Of a DNA stretch of 11,594 nucleotides, positions 6,971 through 11,594 are shown piece by piece; position 1 is the first letter of the stretch; every line of letters starts with the position of its first letter. Source of the stretch: UBA4658 sp002405485 (lineage in GTDB: Bacteria > Planctomycetota > Phycisphaerae > Phycisphaerales > UBA1924); assembly GCA_036823255.1 (NCBI GenBank), contig DAISGC010000106.1:1-11594 (forward strand). The letters run 5' to 3'. A program made the translations under genes and the position numbers. The notes beneath the pieces are model-generated. The model saw only the letters and a program-made list of their open reading frames with translations. It was not told the DNA's origin and searched no databases.

Positions 6971-8184
6971 CCCGCGGGCTCTCCGATCGTGAGCAACGCG
7001 TCTGCTCGGCGATCGCACGCCGCGAGCAGGCCGTGATCGATGACCTCGCTCTGCACGTTGCGCTCCCGACCGGCGGCGGGAATCGTGCGGCGATCGATGA
7101 ATCCCGCGAGCGTCTGACCTCCAGGACCCGGGCTCTGGGGGCGACCGTCGATCTCCGACCCGGGCAGAGTCCCCCGAGTTGGCTCCACGGCGCCGCACAC
7201 CCACACCTGCCGCCTCTGCCCGTCGCCGTCTGCAGACGCGATCGAGGCCTTGGTCCCGCCGTGCTGCTCGCCGGCCATCTCGACACCGTTCACGACCCGC
7301 TCGGCCCCTTCCAGCGCCTCGTGATCGACGGCTCGCGGTCACGGGCCACCGGACCGGGATGCGTCGACATGAAGGGTGGACTGGTCATCGCCCTCGCCGC
7401 ACTGGAAGCCCTCGAAGAGTGCGGCGTCGCTCTGGACTGGACGATGCTGCTCAACGCCGATGAGGAAACCGGGAGCTTTCAGAGCTCGGCGGTCATCCTT
7501 CATGAGTCTCAGGCCGTGGCCCAGCGGCCCATGGGCGGAGTCGGAATCGCGCTCGAGCCCGCAAGCTCCGACGGCGGACTCGTCACCCAGCGCTCTGGCA
7601 GCGGTCAGTTCGTGCTCGTGTTCACCGGCATCGCAGCCCACGTCGGTCGCGACTTCTCGCGTGGTGTGTCCGCCGTCAATCGCCTCGCCGAGGCGGTGCT
7701 GCGATGCGCCGAGCTCTCCCGTCCCGAGGACGGCGCCATCGTGAACATCGGCCCGATCCAGGGAGGACACGCCACCAACGTCGTGCCGGATCACGCTCAG
7801 GCGTGGGGCAATGTCCGGTTCTCGACCACCCAGCAGTGCCAGGCCCTCTGCGCGTCGCTGGACCTCATCGCCCGTTCCGTCGGCGGCACCTGCCATGTCG
7901 CAGTCGGCCGCCCAGCCAAGCCCTGCACCCCCGATGTCGAGCGATTCGCGCTCTCCGTGCGCACAGTCTCCGAAGCCCTGGGCCTGCCGCTCCCCTTCGC
8001 CTCTACCGGCGGCGTCTGTGACGGCAACCTCATGCAGGCCGCCGGACTGGTGACGCTCGACACGCTCGGCGTCCGCGGTGGGGGGCTGCACACCACTGGC
8101 GAGTGGATCGAACTCGACACGCTCGTTCGGCGTTGCCAGTTGCTGGCCGTCTCCATGATGCGTGCCGCGACCGGACAGGCATAG
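6967..8184 (+). CDS. M20 family metallopeptidase, carboxypeptidase G2-like
   Basis: This is a 405-residue cytoplasmic-looking protein (no signal peptide) with the full di-zinc site of M20 enzymes: H104 in GHLDTV, D134 in GCVDMKGG, E166-E167 in NADEETGS (catalytic base and zinc ligand), E197 in ALEP and H375 in GGLHTTGEW. The order and context match the carboxypeptidase G2 group better than DapE or ArgE. Known members remove C-terminal glutamate or acyl groups from amino acids. Residues 205-310 form the dimerisation/lid domain (GIAAHVGRDFSRGVSAVNRL, then NIGPIQGGHATNVVPDHA). The ATG overlaps the GNAT stop as ATGA, and GGAG lies eight bases upstream. Next to dapF, a role as an N-acyl-diaminopimelate or N-acyl-amino-acid deacylase is possible but not proven. 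Confidence 0.92.
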   Translation: MTRGLSDREQRVCSAIARREQAVIDDLALHVALPTGGGNRAAIDESRERLTSRTRALGATVDLRPGQSPPSWLHGAAHPHLPPLPVAVCRRDRGLGPAVLLAGHLDTVHDPLGPFQRLVIDGSRSRATGPGCVDMKGGLVIALAALEALEECGVALDWTMLLNADEETGSFQSSAVILHESQAVAQRPMGGVGIALEPASSDGGLVTQRSGSGQFVLVFTGIAAHVGRDFSRGVSAVNRLAEAVLRCAELSRPEDGAIVNIGPIQGGHATNVVPDHAQAWGNVRFSTTQQCQALCASLDLIARSVGGTCHVAVGRPAKPCTPDVERFALSVRTVSEALGLPLPFASTGGVCDGNLMQAAGLVTLDTLGVRGGGLHTTGEWIELDTLVRRCQLLAVSMMRAATGQA

Positions 8185-8187
8185 GCC

Positions 8188-8199
8188 CGGCACGTGCCG
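8188..8199. repeat. 12-bp perfect palindrome after the M20 gene
   Basis: CGGCACGTGCCG is its own reverse complement and starts three bases after the M20 stop codon. It could be an operator half-site pair or chance; a few such palindromes are expected in a GC-rich window of this size. Confidence 0.3.
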
Positions 8200-8237
8200 C
8201 CCATGCACGATCTCGAGGCCGCAGCGGGTCTGCTCTG

Positions 8238-8266
8238 TTCGAGGCCGACCGTCTGGTCGATATACG
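8238..8266 (+). promoter_or_regulatory. Weak candidate promoter for the aminotransferase gene
   Basis: TTCGAG (8238-8243, three of six matches to -35) and TATACG (8261-8266, four of six matches to -10) are 17 bases apart, in the 119-base gap before the aminotransferase start. The gap contrasts with the overlapping genes upstream, so a separate promoter makes sense, but the match is poor. Confidence 0.3.
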
Positions 8267-8303
8267 ATGGGTGTCCGCACGTTCCTGAGCAGCCAAGGCA
8301 TCC

Positions 8304-9797
8304 ATGACCACGATCTCCACCCCGTCCACGCCTTCCACGTCCTCCGTTACGACCCTCGGCGCCCAGCTCGCCGCAAGCCCCGCCGTGGACGCCGCGATCG
8401 ACCAGATCGTCCGCGAGGTCGCGGCCCACTCGGCTCGGATCACCGACATCCGCCCCCCCCAGGCCGAGTTGAAGGAGAGCTACGACCAGTACATGAAGCG
8501 GGCCGCCGACGTGCGGGGCCGGGCGTTGCTCTATCCGTACATCGGCTCGGGCATCGGCAACGGAGCCCTCGTCGAGCTGATGGACGGAAGCGTCAAGTGG
8601 GATCTCATCAGCGGGATCGGCGTGCACTTCTTCGGACACTCCGATCCGGACCTTCTCCGCGCCGGTCTGCGCGGGGCCATGAGCGACACGCTCCAGCACG
8701 GAAATCTGCAGACGAACTTCGAGGCCATCGCCTTCTCCGAGGCCATCGTCAAGCTCGCCTCCCGCAAGAGCCGGCTCAAGTTCTGCTACTGCAGCACCTC
8801 CGGAGCCATGGCCAACGAGAACGCGCTCAAGGTGTGCTACCAGAAGCACGCGCCCGCCTCGCGCGTCCTCGCGTTCAAGGACTGCTTCATGGGCCGGAGC
8901 GTCACCATGAGCCAGATCGGCGACGCCGCCGCCAATCGCGTCGGCATCCCGCTCACCACGCTCGTGGACTACATGCCGTTCTACGACGAGGCCGCCGCTC
9001 GACGCATGTCCGCCGGCGACGTGTCGGGCTCGACGCGCTTCATCGACATGGCCGTCAGCCACCTGCGCCAGTACGCCGAGCGCTACCCCAAGCAGCATGC
9101 CTGCTTCATCTTCGAGCTCGTGCAGGGCGAGGGCGGCTTCAACACCGCCCCCCGAGAGTTCTTCCTGGAGCTCTTCAAGGTCTGTCGCGACGCCAAGATC
9201 GCCATCTGGGACGACGAGATCCAGTCCTTCGGCCGCACCACCGAGATGTTCGCATACGAGGCCCTCGATCTCGGCGACTGGGTCGACGTCTTCTGCGTCG
9301 GCAAAATGACCCAGGTCTGCGCCACCCTCTTCACCGAGGAGTACAGCCCCGGTCCCGGCCTCCTCAGCGGCACGTTCACAAGCACCACCCCGGCCTTCGC
9401 CATGGGCTCTCGAGTCCTGCAGCGCCTGGCCGATCCGAACGCCGGGTACTACGGCCAGAACGGGCGATTCGCTCGCCATCACGCCGCCTTCGTCCGCGGC
9501 ATCCGCGATATCGCCGCCCGTCACCCCGAGTGGTTCCCCGCCGGACGCGACTACCCCGACATCGTCGGAGGATCCGGGGGCATGATGAAGTTCACGCCCT
9601 TCGGCGGCAAGAAGGACGCCATCACCAAGCTCTGCAAGCACCTGTTTGACGCGGGTGTGATCGCCTTCTATTGCGGCCACGGCCCGTACCACGTCCGCAT
9701 GCTCCCGCCGCTCGCCGTGCTGAACGAGAGCGATTGGCCACGGATCATGGCCTGCATGGAAAAGGGCCTGGCAAGCTGCGTCGCGGCCGGGGTCTGA
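8304..9797 (+). CDS. Class III (ornithine/lysine-type) PLP-dependent aminotransferase
   Basis: The protein has 497 residues starting at ATG 8304, five bases after AAGG. It belongs to class III (fold type I) aminotransferases, which move an amino group, usually a terminal one, to a 2-oxo acid with pyridoxal phosphate. Visible landmarks are CSTSGAMANENALK (phosphate-binding loop), FKDCFMGRSVT (the FHGRT position), the pyridine-contacting Asp in WDDEIQSFGRT (D304), the PLP lysine K334 in CVGKMTQVC, and GTFTSTTPAFAMG. The GKMTQVC sequence resembles lysine 6-aminotransferases (GKKTQVCG) more than acetylornithine aminotransferases. At 497 residues it is about 50-90 longer than either, mainly from a 45-residue N-terminal extension. 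It may act on lysine, ornithine or an N-acyl-diaminopimelate intermediate. An eight-C run at 8453-8460 lies in frame. Confidence 0.92.
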   Translation: MTTISTPSTPSTSSVTTLGAQLAASPAVDAAIDQIVREVAAHSARITDIRPPQAELKESYDQYMKRAADVRGRALLYPYIGSGIGNGALVELMDGSVKWDLISGIGVHFFGHSDPDLLRAGLRGAMSDTLQHGNLQTNFEAIAFSEAIVKLASRKSRLKFCYCSTSGAMANENALKVCYQKHAPASRVLAFKDCFMGRSVTMSQIGDAAANRVGIPLTTLVDYMPFYDEAAARRMSAGDVSGSTRFIDMAVSHLRQYAERYPKQHACFIFELVQGEGGFNTAPREFFLELFKVCRDAKIAIWDDEIQSFGRTTEMFAYEALDLGDWVDVFCVGKMTQVCATLFTEEYSPGPGLLSGTFTSTTPAFAMGSRVLQRLADPNAGYYGQNGRFARHHAAFVRGIRDIAARHPEWFPAGRDYPDIVGGSGGMMKFTPFGGKKDAITKLCKHLFDAGVIAFYCGHGPYHVRMLPPLAVLNESDWPRIMACMEKGLASCVAAGV

Positions 9798-9821
9798 TCA
9801 TGAGCCGCCGAGAACGTTGAT

Positions 9822-9842
9822 CCCCGTTCAACGAACGCGGGG
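9822..9842. terminator. Candidate two-way terminator hairpin between converging genes
   Basis: CCCCG (9822-9826) pairs with CGGGG (9838-9842), and TTC (9827-9829) pairs with GAA (9833-9835) around an AAC loop, with a CG bulge. It fills the 46-base space between the aminotransferase and pseudopilin stop codons, where a shared terminator is expected. There is no clear T-run on either strand. Confidence 0.4.
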
Positions 9843-9843
9843 T

Positions 9844-10320
9844 TCACCGGACTTTCCACGTGTGTCTCGGATACGACGTCAGAAAGAAGACCATCCCCGT
9901 GCTGGTGTTCCCATCGTCCACGATGGCGTCGATGCGCTGGAAGGTGCTCGAAGGAGCCGGGCTTTGGGTGATGGAAACACTCACGATCAACCCCGCGCCA
10001 CCACCCGCGAAGTTCGACCACTCGTCATAGTCCCACATGCCGCCGACGGGCGGTGTGCGCGTGTACTCCGAGAGCGTGAAATAGGGCGTGAGCGCCGGTG
10101 GCATCTGCGCATCCTGGACGTTCGGCGGAATCGCCCCGGAGTTGTCGATGATGTACTGGTTCAGGGCATTCGTCAGCACCCGCCAGGAATACGCGGTGGA
10201 CGCGACTCGTGCACGCTCCGAGTAATCAATGTACTTCGGGATCGCCACGCCCGAGAGGATCGCCAGCACCACGACGATGGCCACAAGTTCGATCAGCGTG
10301 AAACCGCTCCGAGACCTCAT
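9844..10320 (-). CDS. Type II secretion/type IV pilin-like pseudopilin
   Basis: This 158-residue protein has a class III signal peptide: MRSRSG, then FTLIEL, with prepilin-peptidase cleavage expected between G6 and F7, methylation of the new N-terminal Phe, and the conserved Glu at +5. The hydrophobic helix runs on through VAIVVVLAILSGVAIP, followed by KYIDYSERARVASTAYSWRVLTNALNQYI, typical of GspG-like proteins. The rest is a small globular domain with no cysteines. The start was set at ATG 10320 because the signal must begin there; the open frame extends to 10458, but that stretch does not fit a prepilin leader. An AGGACAGGA stretch lies 14 bases upstream, rather far for a ribosome site. 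No secretion ATPase, platform protein or peptidase gene is nearby. The family is certain, but its place in a secretion or pilus machine is not. Confidence 0.92.
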   Translation of the reverse strand: MRSRSGFTLIELVAIVVVLAILSGVAIPKYIDYSERARVASTAYSWRVLTNALNQYIIDNSGAIPPNVQDAQMPPALTPYFTLSEYTRTPPVGGMWDYDEWSNFAGGGAGLIVSVSITQSPAPSSTFQRIDAIVDDGNTSTGMVFFLTSYPRHTWKVR

Positions 10321-10449
10321 TCTGTAGGTATCGGTCCTGTCCTTCTGTTGAGCCAGCGGTGCCGAGTCCGAATCCTCCCGGTCGGCGCATATCGGACACA
10401 GCCCGAACCTCCTGTGCGATCCAGATCGAATAAGCGCTAAACTCGCTGC
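10321..10449. promoter_or_regulatory. Divergent control region between pseudopilin and prmC
   Basis: These 129 bases must hold the promoters of both diverging genes. For prmC, TAAACT (10438-10443, four of six matches to -10) ends six bases before the GTG start, which would put the transcript start at or next to the start codon. No convincing -35 hexamer is seen at the right distance for either gene. Confidence 0.45.
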
Positions 10450-11433
10450 GTGGCACACTCCCCGCCGACAGTCTGGACCACGCGCGCTCTACTGGCGTGG
10501 ATGACCGACGCCTTCAAGAAAAAGGGCCTGGACTCCCCCCGGCTCATGGCCGAGCTGCTCGTCGCGCACGTCATCGGTTCCGATCGTCTCAAGCTCTATA
10601 CCGATGCCGATCGTCCCGCTTCTCAGCACGAACGCGACACCCTCCGCGATCTCGTCGCCCGAGCTCTCAAACACGAGCCCGTGCAATATCTCGTCGGCGA
10701 GGCCTGGTTCTTTGGCATGCCCCTCCGCGTCACCCGCGACGTGCTCATCCCAAGGCCCTGCACCGAACTCATCATCGAGCACGTCCTTCTCCAGACCCGC
10801 GCCGATCCCGCCTTCGGCGGCAAGACCGGCGACGGCGTCCGCTTCGCCGATATCTGCACCGGTTCCGGGTGCATAGCCATCGCCCTCGCCAAAAACCTCC
10901 CGGGCGCCAGCGGCTTCGCCACCGATGTCTCCCAGCCGGCCCTGCAGGTCGCCATGGCCAACGCGCAGCGCCACGCCGTCGCCGACCGACTCGAGTTCCT
11001 CCACGGCGACCTCTGCGCTCCGATCCTCTCCCACCCGCTCGGCTTCACCGTGTCCGGCGCAGGCCCGGCCGACGCAGTCCGCCCCGACGACGCCCCGGGG
11101 TCCCTGCACTTTGTCGTCTCCAATCCCCCCTACATCCCAGATGCAGAGTGGAACGACCCTACACAGATCGATCGACACGTCAAGGACTTTGAGCCAGCTC
11201 TGGCCCTCCGCGGCGGGCCAGACGGCCTCTCAGTCATCCGCCCCCTCATCGATCAGGCCCCTCGGCTGCTCCGCCCCGGCGGACAGACCATGATCGAAAC
11301 CGCCGCCGCAACCGCACGGGCCGTCGCCAAACTGCTCGCCGCACACCCGCTGATCGCTCCAGATTCTGTCCGAGTCATCAAGGATCAGGACGCGCTCGAC
11401 CGACTCGTCGTTGCCACCCGCCGACAGGGGTAA
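10450..11433 (+). CDS. prmC: Peptide chain release factor N5-glutamine methyltransferase
   Basis: PrmC (HemK) methylates the glutamine of the GGQ motif in release factors RF1 and RF2, using S-adenosylmethionine, in the cytoplasm. The N-terminal helical domain (residues 8-100) has the expected LDSPRLMAELLVAHVIG and EPVQYLVGEAWFFG. VLIPRPCTELIIEHVL follows (usually PRPETE), then the SAM loop ADICTGSGCIAIALA (133-147), and the substrate glutamine-binding NPPY at N225-Y228. The C-terminal KDQDALDRLVVATR fits the family. The length of 327 exceeds the 277 of Escherichia coli PrmC, partly through an insertion of about 20 residues before NPPY (near 198-220). The GTG start fits the family N-terminus; no Shine-Dalgarno site precedes it. 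Its usual neighbour prfA is not in the window. Confidence 0.95.
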   Translation: MAHSPPTVWTTRALLAWMTDAFKKKGLDSPRLMAELLVAHVIGSDRLKLYTDADRPASQHERDTLRDLVARALKHEPVQYLVGEAWFFGMPLRVTRDVLIPRPCTELIIEHVLLQTRADPAFGGKTGDGVRFADICTGSGCIAIALAKNLPGASGFATDVSQPALQVAMANAQRHAVADRLEFLHGDLCAPILSHPLGFTVSGAGPADAVRPDDAPGSLHFVVSNPPYIPDAEWNDPTQIDRHVKDFEPALALRGGPDGLSVIRPLIDQAPRLLRPGGQTMIETAAATARAVAKLLAAHPLIAPDSVRVIKDQDALDRLVVATRRQG

Positions 11434-11594
11434 ACCCGAAAACTGAGCAATCTGTCCGCTGAGATGACCTCGCCAAGCACCAAAGCGTAGTGTGTGTTAG
11501 TGTTTACAAACAAAGAGTCGATGACCATTGGCAGAGCAGCCCGGGTCGGGAGCTAGGCGTGAGTGGTGGCGGGTGGCGGTGGGGGTGGGGGGGG
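11434..11594. other. Gene-free right end with AT-rich patch and G-run
   Basis: No gene is visible after prmC. At 11489-11516 there is an AT-rich island containing TGTTT-AC-AAACA (11501-11512), an imperfect palindrome that also includes TTTACA, a five-of-six match to a -35 box. No good -10 follows at the right distance. The last 25 bases are almost all G and T, ending in eight G. Confidence 0.35.

Noticed and set aside
8453..8460. Run of eight C as a possible frameshift in the aminotransferase
   Set aside because: The frame reads correctly on both sides (DIRPPQAEL), so the gene is intact as given.
8162..9649. Long plus-strand open frame (495 codons) overlapping the aminotransferase in another frame
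   Set aside because: Its translation is very rich in Arg, Pro and His with no motif, while the other frame holds all class III aminotransferase landmarks.
7797..9692. Long minus-strand open frame (631 codons) antisense to the M20 and aminotransferase genes
   Set aside because: It mirrors the strongly biased codons of two well-supported genes, has no recognisable domain and is rich in Gly, Ala, Glu, Val and His. Such frames are common opposite GC-rich genes.
1..11594. Mobile element, CRISPR array, tRNA or phage genes
   Set aside because: Looking through both strands I found no spaced direct repeats, transposase or integrase motifs, terminal inverted repeats or tRNA-like cloverleaf.

Overview
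The window looks like a chromosomal segment of a high-G+C bacterium, roughly two thirds G+C by eye. The best guess is a planctomycete, perhaps of the Phycisphaerae type. This is an inference from the mix of genes (a PD40 propeller protein, a lone type II pseudopilin, a lipoprotein of unknown family, a long class III aminotransferase) and from weak or missing Shine-Dalgarno sites in front of several first genes. No rRNA, tRNA, CRISPR array, insertion sequence or phage gene is visible.

Layout. On the minus strand at the left are the 5' part of a secreted TolB/PD40-type beta-propeller protein (1-1343, running off the left edge) and, upstream of it, a small NifU C-terminal-domain Fe-S scaffold protein (1517-1738, possibly starting at 1870). 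A divergent control region of about 200 bases separates these from a long plus-strand run: a predicted lipoprotein whose C-terminus resembles a JAMM/MPN metalloprotease (1937-3511), a multi-pass M48 zinc metallopeptidase (3550-5148), diaminopimelate epimerase DapF (5145-6089), a fusion of an ABM-like dimeric alpha-beta barrel with a GNAT acetyltransferase (6086-6970), an M20 metallopeptidase of the carboxypeptidase G2 type (6967-8184) and, after a 119-base gap, a class III aminotransferase (8304-9797). The M48, dapF, GNAT and M20 genes are joined by three consecutive 4-base ATGA overlaps and each has a Shine-Dalgarno site, so they are almost certainly one translationally coupled operon. A pseudopilin gene (9844-10320, minus) converges on the aminotransferase. 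prmC, the release-factor glutamine methyltransferase (10450-11433, plus), diverges from the pseudopilin. The last 160 bases carry no gene. They hold an AT-rich patch with a short palindrome and end in a G-rich run.

How the genes may work together. DapF makes meso-diaminopimelate for lysine and peptidoglycan. An M20 amidohydrolase, an acetyltransferase and a class III aminotransferase beside it are the enzyme types needed for an N-acylated diaminopimelate or lysine branch, but no substrate can be read from the sequence. The lipoprotein and the M48 protein upstream would be two envelope-located metalloproteases. The most interesting points are the JAMM-like lipoprotein, the ABM-GNAT fusion, the DapF/M20/aminotransferase cluster, and a contrast in translation signals: SD sites inside the operon, but a -10-like box placed so that transcription would begin at or close to the start codon for prmC, the lipoprotein and perhaps the NifU gene.
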